A stretch of DNA of 64,000 nt from Hofstenia miamia (Eukaryota; Xenacoelomorpha; Acoela): positions 324,515 to 388,514 of the forward strand of contig SCFE01000091.1 of NCBI GenBank assembly GCA_004352715.1, written 5' to 3'. Under the pieces are notes generated by a model. The model searched no databases and had not been told where the DNA came from. It saw only the letters and a program-made list of their open reading frames with translations. The position numbers were made by a program, and so were the translations under genes. This document shows positions 1 through 10,700 of this stretch, piece by piece. Position 1 is the first letter of the stretch, and each line of letters starts with the position of its first letter.

Positions 1-1273
1 ACTGGGACCACTTCAACTTTCTTTAACTTCCACAGCCTTTCTATTTCCTCTGCCGCCTCTCTATACTTGTCTATCTTCTCTTTCTCCCTGCCTTCTACGT
101 TCCTGTCCTTTGGTACAGCTATGTCTATCACTGTTCCCAATGTTTTCTCTTTGTCTACCACTAATATGTCTGTTCTCGATATTTCAATTACTTTGCTTGT
201 CTGTATGTTGAAGTCCCACAGTATCTTAAACTTCTCATTTTCTATGAGGGCTTGTGGCTTGTGCCCATTCCAATTGTCTCCTGTTTCTAACCCTTGCTGC
301 CTGCTCAAGCTCCAATGTAACATTCGTCCCACCTTGTTATGCCTAAATTTATACTCATTCTGCACCAACTTCTCACACCCTGCTATCAGATGATCTACTG
401 TTTCCACCTTTTTCTTACATAGCCTACACATATCACATATTTCTGCTCTTCTGTCTATATGCCTCTTCACCCAGTTTTTTCTTATTGCCTGTTCATGTGC
501 TGCCATTATCAGTGCTTCTGTTTCACTTTAATCACTTGTTGCTCTCTTCTCTGTTACACATTTTTGTGTTCCTCAATGTATTCTCCATACATTGCCTTCT
601 GCCTGTACCTTGTTTGTCTCTCTAATTCCATCCTACTCTGGTATACCTTCTTTCCTTCACTCTCTGTTCTTATCTTCTTCAACACTTTAGTGACATCTAG
701 TAGGGATCCTCAAGGTTGTTCTTCTACATATTCCTTTAGCCCTAGTGCTTCTGCTTCTACAGTTTCCTCTACACTTAGCAGCCCTTTCCCTCCCTTATGC
801 CTTGCCATGTACAGCCTATCTACATCTCCATTTAAGTTGAATGCTCTCTCTGCTGCTAGTATCTTCCTTGATTCCCTGTCTAATTACCTCATTTCATTCT
901 TGTTCCACCTAACTATTCCTGCCAAATATCTCAGCACTGGTATTGCCCAAGTATTAATTGCCTTTATGCTGTTCTGCCCATTCAATGCTGACTTCTGTAG
1001 TACCTTCCTTACTCTCCTCTTGTATTCTTTCCTTAGCCTCATCTTCATTTCCTCGTGATCTGTTCTGTCTTTCTCTATCACTGTCGCACACTTTCCTAAT
1101 CCAAATTCCAACCCGGAATATCTGCTTTCTCCAATGTCTCCACTTGCTTCTGCAACATCTTCCTTGAACTAGCATACATCTTCAGGTCATCCATGTCTCC
1201 TTTAACTTTTCTGAGAGGGGGATTAAGCTAACTACAAACAGTAGTGGTGCTAAGCTGTCTCCCTGGAATATAC
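1..1273 (-). pseudogene. RLE-type LINE (R2/R4/NeSL-like) RT-endonuclease fragment, copy a
   Basis: Read on the minus strand this is the C-terminal half of a LINE polyprotein that uses a restriction-like endonuclease. Near 1200-1265 are an RT block (GDSLAPLLFV) and the catalytic box MDDLKMYA. Next comes the typical thumb region (EYKRRVRKVLQKSALNGQN, then INTWAIPVLRY, about 900-1040). Toward position 1 are a Cys-rich zinc knuckle (about 410-450) and the RLE region ending WKLKKVEVVPV at the window edge. Compared with copy b (25300-27723) the reading frame is interrupted by stops and shifts. Residues normally lying between the RT blocks are missing, so it has internal deletions. It continues beyond the left edge and into the gap at 1274. 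It is a dead copy; the clade assignment rests on motif recognition only. Confidence 0.75.
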
Positions 1274-1853
1274 NNNNNNNNNNNNNNNNNNNNNNNNNNN
1301 NNNNNNNNNNNNNNNNNNNNNNNNNNNNNNNNNNNNNNNNNNNNNNNNNNNNNNNNNNNNNNNNNNNNNNNNNNNNNNNNNNNNNNNNNNNNNNNNNNNN
1401 NNNNNNNNNNNNNNNNNNNNNNNNNNNNNNNNNNNNNNNNNNNNNNNNNNNNNNNNNNNNNNNNNNNNNNNNNNNNNNNNNNNNNNNNNNNNNNNNNNNN
1501 NNNNNNNNNNNNNNNNNNNNNNNNNNNNNNNNNNNNNNNNNNNNNNNNNNNNNNNNNNNNNNNNNNNNNNNNNNNNNNNNNNNNNNNNNNNNNNNNNNNN
1601 NNNNNNNNNNNNNNNNNNNNNNNNNNNNNNNNNNNNNNNNNNNNNNNNNNNNNNNNNNNNNNNNNNNNNNNNNNNNNNNNNNNNNNNNNNNNNNNNNNNN
1701 NNNNNNNNNNNNNNNNNNNNNNNNNNNNNNNNNNNNNNNNNNNNNNNNNNNNNNNNNNNNNNNNNNNNNNNNNNNNNNNNNNNNNNNNNNNNNNNNNNNN
1801 NNNNNNNNNNNNNNNNNNNNNNNNNNNNNNNNNNNNNNNNNNNNNNNNNNNNN
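1274..1853. other. assembly gap (580 N)
   Basis: Unsequenced. Frames running through the Ns carry no information. The junction between the RLE-LINE on the left and the CR1-like ORF1 on the right lies in here. Confidence 0.99.
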
Positions 1854-2626
1854 CTTCAACCCAGTCTTCTCCTACAAAATCAGCTAATTCTAACAATGCA
1901 TCATGTTCTACGCAAACGTTTGATTCTCCTTCTGAACATCGCTATGTCTCTTTCAAAAATCCGCCCAAGTCTCCTAGAAAGAAATCTAATGAAGCACGAC
2001 GTTCTACTCTCCCGCGAAGACAAGTGAAATCTATCAAACCTGGCACATCATCACTAATCATTGGAAGCAGCATTCTAAAATATGTCCGCTCGCATAATCT
2101 TTTGCATAATCAAACCACTTCAATCCATTCTTATCCTGGTCACAACTCTAGGCTTCTTGCTGAAAAGATCTCACAATATCCGAAAGTTCACGTCAATTCT
2201 GTTATCCTCAATACTGATCTAATTGATGCCATAAATTCCACAGATGTTCAAAACTTCAGATCCAATATCAATCATCTAGTTGAACTGATTCGTCTCAAAT
2301 TCTCACCACGCTTCATCTACTTCTTGGAAATCACTCCTGTCTGCAAACCTTCAATATTACAACGAAATCACATCATTGCCGAATTCAACGTAGTCCTATT
2401 GCGTATGTCTTCAAGCAACTTCAACGTCATCCCTGTCTTCAAAAAATTCTTATCGTCACGAAGAACTGTCAACAGTAGTCTCTCAGCCCTTGACGGGATA
2501 CATCTTTCTCGAAATGGAATCAAGCAAATGACTCATATCTTAAAGAATCATCTCAGTCCACGCCAAATCACTCTCTCATCATTCCGTGCTCCTTATATCT
2601 CTTATGCAAAAGTCACAAGCTCCTAA
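1854..2626 (+). CDS. CR1-like LINE ORF1, esterase (SGNH-like) domain, 5' truncated by gap
   Basis: An open frame of about 257 codons runs from the gap to a TAA at 2624-2626. A basic, Ser/Pro-rich linker (SPRKKSNEARR) is followed by an SGNH-hydrolase-like core: IIGSSILKYVR holds the nucleophile-type Ser, HSYPGHNSR follows, and DGIHLSRNG near the C-terminus matches the Asp-His of the catalytic block. Esterase-like ORF1 proteins are known from CR1-clade non-LTR retrotransposons. The usual GDS box reads GSS here, so activity is uncertain. The N-terminal part, often a PHD-like zinc region in this family, would lie in the gap. The next ORF (2801) starts 174 bases downstream and looks like ORF2 of the same element. 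No internal stop is present, so this may be a fairly young insertion. Confidence 0.72.
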
Positions 2627-2800
2627 ACGCGTCGATGTCTCCTGACCCCATCCTTCTATCCTCAAAATGCCTAAATCAATCAAACTTGTAAATTTTTTTA
2701 ATTATTATTTAGTCATATATTTTGCTTTTCGAAATGTAACTATATATTATATGCAGGCTCACATCCAAACACAACACAGAAAGCACTCACATCTCACTAC

Positions 2801-2965
2801 ATGTGTACTGCCAAATTAAGTACATTGATTTATAAACAACTGATTAGGTATTTTTTTCTTTTAAAATTAATCCTTTCTGGTGACATAGAAACAAATCCAG
2901 GTCCTATGCTAAGTGAAACAGAAATTGAACTCAAATTAAAAAACTATTCTGATAACTTCAAATAT
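2801..2965 (+). CDS. CR1-like LINE ORF2, N-terminal fragment with intact 2A motif
   Basis: The ATG at 2801 opens ORF2. About 20 residues in comes a hydrophobic stretch, then a canonical 2A-like motif (ILSGDIETNPGP, about 2866-2907). 2A sequences make the ribosome skip one peptide bond between the last Gly and Pro, releasing the upstream peptide co-translationally; they are known at the N-terminus of ORF2 in CR1-related LINEs. Downstream the residues MLSETEIELKLKNYSDNFKY match the same region of the minus-strand element near 33130-33180. Homology stops at about 2965, where TA and ACT repeats begin, so the endonuclease and RT are missing here or replaced by another insertion. The frame stays open into the gap but does not look like LINE protein. 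Confidence 0.75.
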
Positions 2966-3074
2966 ATATATATATATACTACTACTACTACTACTAAATG
3001 TCTTCTATTCGCTATTAATATAACGATCTATAAATTTAACAAAAATAAGTTATTTATAAAAAGTTCTTATTATT
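2966..3074. repeat. TA/ACT microsatellite and AT-rich junction
   Basis: A short TA run is followed by about six ACT units and AT-rich sequence up to the gap. It interrupts the ORF2 of the CR1-like element and may be the 3' microsatellite tail of a second element inserted in the opposite direction. Confidence 0.5.
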
Positions 3075-4074
3075 NNNNNNNNNNNNNNNNNNNNNNNNNN
3101 NNNNNNNNNNNNNNNNNNNNNNNNNNNNNNNNNNNNNNNNNNNNNNNNNNNNNNNNNNNNNNNNNNNNNNNNNNNNNNNNNNNNNNNNNNNNNNNNNNNN
3201 NNNNNNNNNNNNNNNNNNNNNNNNNNNNNNNNNNNNNNNNNNNNNNNNNNNNNNNNNNNNNNNNNNNNNNNNNNNNNNNNNNNNNNNNNNNNNNNNNNNN
3301 NNNNNNNNNNNNNNNNNNNNNNNNNNNNNNNNNNNNNNNNNNNNNNNNNNNNNNNNNNNNNNNNNNNNNNNNNNNNNNNNNNNNNNNNNNNNNNNNNNNN
3401 NNNNNNNNNNNNNNNNNNNNNNNNNNNNNNNNNNNNNNNNNNNNNNNNNNNNNNNNNNNNNNNNNNNNNNNNNNNNNNNNNNNNNNNNNNNNNNNNNNNN
3501 NNNNNNNNNNNNNNNNNNNNNNNNNNNNNNNNNNNNNNNNNNNNNNNNNNNNNNNNNNNNNNNNNNNNNNNNNNNNNNNNNNNNNNNNNNNNNNNNNNNN
3601 NNNNNNNNNNNNNNNNNNNNNNNNNNNNNNNNNNNNNNNNNNNNNNNNNNNNNNNNNNNNNNNNNNNNNNNNNNNNNNNNNNNNNNNNNNNNNNNNNNNN
3701 NNNNNNNNNNNNNNNNNNNNNNNNNNNNNNNNNNNNNNNNNNNNNNNNNNNNNNNNNNNNNNNNNNNNNNNNNNNNNNNNNNNNNNNNNNNNNNNNNNNN
3801 NNNNNNNNNNNNNNNNNNNNNNNNNNNNNNNNNNNNNNNNNNNNNNNNNNNNNNNNNNNNNNNNNNNNNNNNNNNNNNNNNNNNNNNNNNNNNNNNNNNN
3901 NNNNNNNNNNNNNNNNNNNNNNNNNNNNNNNNNNNNNNNNNNNNNNNNNNNNNNNNNNNNNNNNNNNNNNNNNNNNNNNNNNNNNNNNNNNNNNNNNNNN
4001 NNNNNNNNNNNNNNNNNNNNNNNNNNNNNNNNNNNNNNNNNNNNNNNNNNNNNNNNNNNNNNNNNNNNNNNNNN
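3075..4074. other. assembly gap (1000 N)
   Basis: Exactly 1000 Ns, probably a placeholder length rather than a measured distance. Confidence 0.99.
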
Positions 4075-4165
4075 CTGTGGAAGTTAAAGAAGGTTGAAGT
4101 AGTCCCTGTAGTAGAGGAGATGAAATAGGAGCAAATGGAAGAGTAGGTGAAGTTGGAGAAGCGCT
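4075..4165 (+). pseudogene. RLE-type LINE 3' fragment, copy c
   Basis: The first bases encode LWKLKKVEVVPV, the same block found at the left edge (copy a, minus) and near 27490-27525 (copy b, plus). Stops follow within 20 codons, and similarity to copy b fades after about 4165. A 3' scrap of the same LINE family, mostly lost in the gap. Confidence 0.6.
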
Positions 4166-4246
4166 CAGCAAAGAGGAAAGCCATCAAAGATTTATTGAAG
4201 CTCGGTGGCGGGGAAAAGAAATCAATTGCTGTTGGAGGGTTGAGAG

Positions 4247-4625
4247 TCAAGATGTAATTAGCAGCAGTACAAGCACGATTGAAAAACGAGTGAAGGGTGC
4301 GATGTTTCTTCGTACGACGAATGGAGAAGGTGACAACATCATCAGAGCGAGTGCAGCAGGAATTAGAGAACTTAATAAATCAAAAGGATCAAGATCCAAT
4401 TTGCAAGTCAGTAGTCGATTGAACAGAAGGAGATCACAGGCATGGAAGTAGAGTGACAGCGGGAGAGTGGAGAATTTCAGCAGAGCGTCTTTATAGCCCA
4501 AAGAGGAAATCCATTTGAAAGCGCGTTTCTGGAAACGTTCCATGGAGTGGAACAAAGCACGAGAATGCCACCAACAAGGATACGCGTAGAGAAGAATGGC
4601 GCGAGGAATGGACTTGAACAAAGAG
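4247..4625 (-). pseudogene. LINE reverse transcriptase C-terminal fragment (Jockey/CR1/L2 type)
   Basis: The minus strand is open for 124 codons and shows the conserved tail of a LINE RT: SIPRAILLYAYPCWWHSRAL, then FQKRAFKWISSL, then LPLSLYFHACDLLLFNRLL and a final VRRN block. This is the maturase/thumb-side region just after the RT palm in APE-type LINEs. No palm motif or YADD box is present. It is more GC-rich than its surroundings, suggesting a later insertion than the AT-rich relics. A run of ATT units follows at about 4673-4694. Confidence 0.7.
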
Positions 4626-4672
4626 AGTTTACTGCGGACGAAGTATTAAAAGGAACATTACGGAAAAGGGCA

Positions 4673-4694
4673 ATATTATTATTATTATTATTAT
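4673..4694. repeat. (ATT)n microsatellite
   Basis: Eight or so ATT units, similar in composition to the tails that join the CR1-like copies at 29854 and 33901. Confidence 0.8.
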
Positions 4695-4734
4695 TTAAAT
4701 TTTTAGTGCTTATTTAATTTCTTACCAACATTTT

Positions 4735-4815
4735 TTGATTTATGAAATCAAAATCAAAATTGAAATATTTCCGGAAGATATTTCACTATGCCCCGTCTTG
4801 TATACGCCATTATCT
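4735..4815. repeat. short dispersed repeat, also at 20235-20320
   Basis: Imperfect similarity to 20235-20320: both read roughly ATTTATG-AATCAAAAT, TTGAA, then CA-ATG-CCC, TTG-ATACGCCATT. Recognised by eye; an uncharacterised interspersed repeat. Confidence 0.4.
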
Positions 4816-5191
4816 ATAGAGGTTTTTTTCACACGTTCGCAAATGAAACGAGTCATAATACCAAATTGATTGTTGAAAATTGCTGACGTTCTAATAATCC
4901 CTAACTGAAATTTGCTTCTCATGATTCTTTGATGATTATTATTACATGCTCATTTGAAATCCATTAATGTTTACTATTAAATGATTGGCATCAATTCAAG
5001 TGTTCCACATCAATAAAAAGACCAAATTTTGTAAAAAGTAAGCTCTAGTAGTGAATGGTATAAGAATTACAATGAGATATTAATAAATAAAATTTTACTA
5101 TGAAGTAATGTGTATATTCTACATTTAAATATAAAATTAATGATGTATTTTTCCAGAATGTATAAAGTTTGTATTCTATATGTGCTATGCT

Positions 5192-7135
5192 TTAGGATTG
5201 CCAATGTATAATGTCATCATTTTCTTTGTCGATTGACCATCCTTGATTGCTATTAAATGATGTAAGTAATACTGGTTCGATATTGTCATCACTATCTTGA
5301 ATCTAAAAGATTAATTATTATATAGTTCAGCCCATTTACATACGACATATCCCTGAATTATATATATATATAACATCCACTGCACATTTTAATTGCAGGT
5401 TAATCCGGGTATATCAAGTGGTTGTATTCTTTGATGGGGAATTTGGCTCAACAAACCAATATGTCTATTTTTAGATTACATTCACATACTTGATTATCAG
5501 TATTTTTTCGAAAACTTATAATTGAATTATAAGTGAACTGTATACGTTCAGTAAGCATCTTATGATAACTTTAAAATCCTTAAATAGGCTGAGAATTCGT
5601 TTAGATCCCTATAGTTTAAAATTAAACAGACTATAATGGTCGATGTTGCTCAAGCCTGTAGCCAGACCAAATCCCCAGAGGGGGCACACCTATGACGTAA
5701 TGATTCTTAATAGCTTAGTAACCAAAGATCAATCAAAAAATCTGTTACTCCAAGAATAGTCAATTATTGAAAGAATGTAAATCATAAAAACAAAAGTGTC
5801 ACTACTTTTCAATATAGGTTTGCTAACTTCAATACACTTAGACCATCGGTGTTCAAATGCCCCAGTTCCAACATGGAAGAAGTCTTGTGACTTGAACCAC
5901 TCATCCACAGCTTAACGTCTCTAAATGCCGAAGGTCGGTCGTCAAGAACCGAAGCGGGTTGGAGTTGTTAGGGCCAGATCGTGACTATATATGCTGGATT
6001 ATCTAACTGTTCGAACCCCATTTGATTGTTCGTGGCTTGTAACTCGCGATTCTTGTGCAACGACGCATTGTCAAGCAAAAGGAGCACGCCGCGGGTCAGC
6101 CATCCTCGCCTCTTTTCCTTAGTTGGCTTCATCACAAGATCTTAAACAGCCCAGATGACTTCCAGAGTCGTCACCTTCAATGTTCGATCCAACCAATCAA
6201 AGGATTGACCTCCTCGCTGAAATCTGCGCGATCGTGGAATATTTGGGAGGATCTTTCTGTTACCCTTAACCATCCGTTCCGTGACTTTTTTGTTCGAAGA
6301 ACCTTTTTTGATAAGGAATTTGCTAGCGGCTCTGTATTTAATCAGTAGCCGATTTCATTTTCTACATTAGATTCAATGAGTTTGCAGTCATTTTATGGCT
6401 GAGGGGCAAAGTAAAGTAAACAGTTTTATGCCTGTAAACATAATTCACATCGATCAACTTACACACGAAATTAGAGCTAAATTCATTATCTCTAAGCACT
6501 TTATTCCACAAATGAGTTGCCCGACATTTTTAACATCAAAACACAATAAGAAAATGAAATTCCAAACCTTGAATTGAAGTTACATTATAATTTTTATGAT
6601 ATTTATTTATTTTGATCCTTGAAGGCATTTTCTTGGATGGTACATATTTCAGCATTGTAAGGGACTCTAACAACTAAGTATTTTAATTTTTAGAGACTAA
6701 TATACACGTACATTTATAGTATCACGAGAAATAATTTTTATGATCTGTTAAAAATTTTTTAAAAAAATTGATCAGAGACTCATGGCAACATTCTCAAAAT
6801 TATTGGAATTTTAGAAATGACAATGGAAGTGTTTTCTCCGACTAGGTTAAAATTGAAGTTATATATTATATAACTATCTTGCATGCAGTTAATTCAGGCA
6901 GGCCGTGGAAAAAATGTTTCAAATTTTATTGATAAAATTTTAAAAAATTAATGACTATACTTGGCAAAGATAAAGAAAAAGCTGTGAAAACTTTTTCTCA
7001 AGAACAATACCCAAAATTAACAACGATACATGATTGAGGACTTACAAAAAGATAATATTCTAAATTTAAACATAGTAGTCGCCCAGTCCAAAAAACAGGT
7101 ATATATTTATTTTGAAATAATTTTGGGGTAGCTCG

Positions 7136-7170
<35 letters not shown>

Positions 7171-7716
7171 NCAATTTTGAAGAAGAAACTATATTTTGTA
7201 CTAAATTTAACTACAAATATTGGTCACAGTACAAAAGTGCGTCTAAAATATACTTGCAAACTAATTTATATATATATATATATTGTAGCGGTGGTTCTTG
7301 GAAATCGTCAGCCATTACGAAAATTTGGGCGAAACTTCCACACAATGAAGAGACAATGACGTCATATATTTTTAATTTTAAATTTTGTGAATTCATGGTA
7401 GTTCTGCTACCAAAAATTTTGTTTTCTATCATTTAATAATTGTTAAACTTAGGGAAATAATTGTATGCATTAGCAATTGAAAATTTTTGGTTTAGTCAAA
7501 ATCGCTGAACAGAGGTCCAAAATTTTTTTTTGAAAAAACCTGAAACTAATCTATTTAATTAGAAATTAGACCGCTATTTCAAATGCGCAATGTAAAAATT
7601 TTCGGATAAAATGAATTATTTGGCTTTCCATAAAAAAGGCGCTGGATACTATGGAAAATCGTAAATTGCGGGCATGGATACACATCCCATAGTATCTAGA
7701 GCACGTGTAAATGTAA

Positions 7717-7757
<41 letters not shown>

Positions 7758-10700
7758 CCTCCCAAATGGGGCAAAATCGCAAACGTATCCATAACCTCGA
7801 GCCTAATAATTTGTAGGTCTAGAAGTGAATGCGGAATAAAACTGCCACTAAACTCAAGAAAAATTAAACTAAAATATAATACTAAATTTATAACTCTATC
7901 ACTAATTTTCTGCCAAACAAAATGTTATTTTCATTATAATGTTAAATGTTATTTCAAAAATTTGCTACTACCATTGCCTCTCATGTATATTAATAGCATG
8001 TTATTGCTCAACTATGGCAAGCATAATGGTGCAGTAAAAAATGGCATTACTTGCTAAACTTTTCAAATACGTATAATGTATTTGGAAAGTTTAATCAGAT
8101 ATTTCGCAGAAATGCTTATGAAGTTACTTACATTAGCATAAACCTGCTTGTTAATTGGTGGTGTGCACAAACAAAACGATGTGCTCTTAGTTTGAGGCAC
8201 GCTCTGTACAACCTTTGGTTGAAGTTTAGGATCTTCATCATTTGTGTAAATTTCAGTAGTAGGATTTTTTTCCGATGAAAACTAAATAGCTTTATGGTAG
8301 AAACTGTAATAAAAATAAATATTAAGTTAATCAAATTTACACATAATTCTTACCTTTTCTTCACTATGACTTCCGCTTTTTTCATCTTCTTCTTCTACAA
8401 TTTTCCTTTGAACTGTCATTGTTATGTTTTCAGGTGTTGAAAATACATTCATTTTTTTTCTAGAGGCTTTATTTTGCCTTGGAATTTCAACGTTTCTTAG
8501 ATAATCCGTCCTCGTTGTGCCCCCATGTTTGGACCATACGTCTGCATGATGGTATCTGAATGCGGAAGAACAATTATCACACTGAGTCTAAATCAAATTT
8601 GAATACATATTTCCAGCAAACTTCATAGTCCATGCCACTTGCTTTTTTTAACTCTTAAGTAAATTAAGTTAATTTCATCACCATGTATTGCAGCAAATAG
8701 GTTAGAACTTGAAACAAGTCTATGGTAAACTTCATTTTCAAAATATTTCTTTTTTATCTGTTAGATTATTACAATAGAAATTCAACGTCTCATAATTTTA
8801 GTTTTCCGCATAGAATACAATTTTACAAATAATTTTATCATTAATCAACCCAAGTACTTTAACATTTTAGTGAAATAACATTTTTCTTTATAATTAAAAT
8901 TTCATTTGCAATTGTTGACGAGAAAACATAATTAATAAACTAAGTCCTTACTATACAGGGTAGTTTTTAGTAGAAAGATCAATGCGAAAAACCAGCTTTA
9001 GCATTAATCAAGTTGTGGCTTTAAGCATATAACAAAACAGCTATTTTGCGATTCTGCTGAACTCAAGTTGCTTGAGTGTACACATAGATAGGAATAAATA
9101 CATTTAAATGTCTGCACACAATTAACTTGAAATGGTATCTTTGATGAAGATCGGAAAGAATAACACTGATGTACAGTCAAAATATTATCAAAAAAGAACA
9201 ACACAACTTAGAAAAATAAAATATAATTATACTCTTAGGTTATGGGGATTCATTAACTTGATAACATAATCATGTTTATAGAACTTAAAATCTCAACATT
9301 TATGCTCGACTAGCTCCGGTTAAGAAGAATGTGATTTTAATGAAAATTATTTAATGAATGATTTGAGTATCTCATAAACATGAATTTGTTTTATTTGTTT
9401 GGGTAACCAATCTAACAGCTGAATTAATAAAAATATTTTTCATCGGTTTTTTACGCAACAAAACTGGTTTATAAAGATATATTTTTCAATTATGTTTAAT
9501 GAATTTACAGTTTGGAAGAGAAAAATTATAATTGGTTGAAGGGGTACAAGGAATTAGAGATTTCAAAAATTTTTCAATTTATAGAAAGCCCAGGATTCAA
9601 AGTTTTAGTTTGTAATATACGAATTTTTTTTTGGTGCTTACTACAACTAAACATACTGCTTATTTCAATTGTTTTATCGTTTAAGTTTTATGATGTACTA
9701 AATACGAACAAGCATACCAAAAATGAAGTAATTAATACCAGGAGTTGGAAATTTCCTATGAACAAGTATGTTCAAAATACACAAGTAAAATATACACATG
9801 TACTTCAGATACATTTTCAGTATATGAATTTAAGGAGGAAAACAATAACCCAATATATTATAATTGTGATGGAATTGTATAGTCAATCCTTATTTTTATC
9901 GTTAATAATATATGCAGTTGCAGATGATTGGAAATGTTCACTAAAAGGTGTTAAAATTAAAGCATAATTCTCGTTTAAAATTTTATAATATTTAGTTCAA
10001 AAACTGTAGAGCATCTGTGTGAATGATGGAAATGGACATACTGCAAAACAAAGCATACGGTATAATTCTGGAATGATTTTATGGGATTCGCATCTCTCGA
10101 AAATATTGGATGATCTTGGCTATTCGGGACCCCAATAAATGGATGGTATGGCTGAAAGGCTTGTTTATCTTCAGCTTCTGCCTTTGGCCCTTGAGAACAT
10201 AATCGGGTCATTTTCTTAACCAACGAGCCACTCAGTCTTCTAGAAGATTTCTTAGAAGCATCATTCCTATGATATACTATAATGATTGAAAAATAGGAAA
10301 AGTAGTGAAATAATACAATTAAATACTAGTTTGCAATTAGTTTTTTCATCATATATTGAATAAGCAAATACTTCTATTCTCTCTTACGAAAGCTGCAAGA
10401 GGCATTTGCACAACAAGGTTAAGATGAAGTGAAGCACATTGAAAGTTTTCCAAATAATCTGATAACCCATGTTCTATATATCATGGGAAAAAATTTAGCT
10501 GGGGAACACAAATGTGATATTTAAGTTATTCAGAAAATTTAAGCATAAAAAACTTAGAGATAAATACTACAAAGTCAAAGAGATTAACATTCACGAACAT
10601 GGAATTAATAACTCTTAATGATTGGGAGTATTTACAATGTTTTTAAAAATATGAGATACTTAGGTTTGAATATTGATGCAAAATAACTGCGGAATGATCA

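Larger units (their letters stand above)
5303..8131 (-). other. intron 4 of the five-exon gene
   Basis: 2.8 kb. It begins with a strong donor (GTAAGTAAC) and ends in a T-rich acceptor (AATCTTTTAG). It holds the mariner relic (about 5770-6350) and TA microsatellites; the rest is AT-rich with nothing I recognise. Confidence 0.6.

Noticed and set aside
459-1058. 199-codon plus-strand frame
   Set aside because: It is the antisense shadow of the RLE-LINE on the minus strand.
9512-9967. 151-codon plus-strand frame in intron 2 of the minus-strand gene
   Set aside because: It starts at TTG, not ATG, has the composition of AT-rich random sequence, shows no splice borders and matches no family I know.
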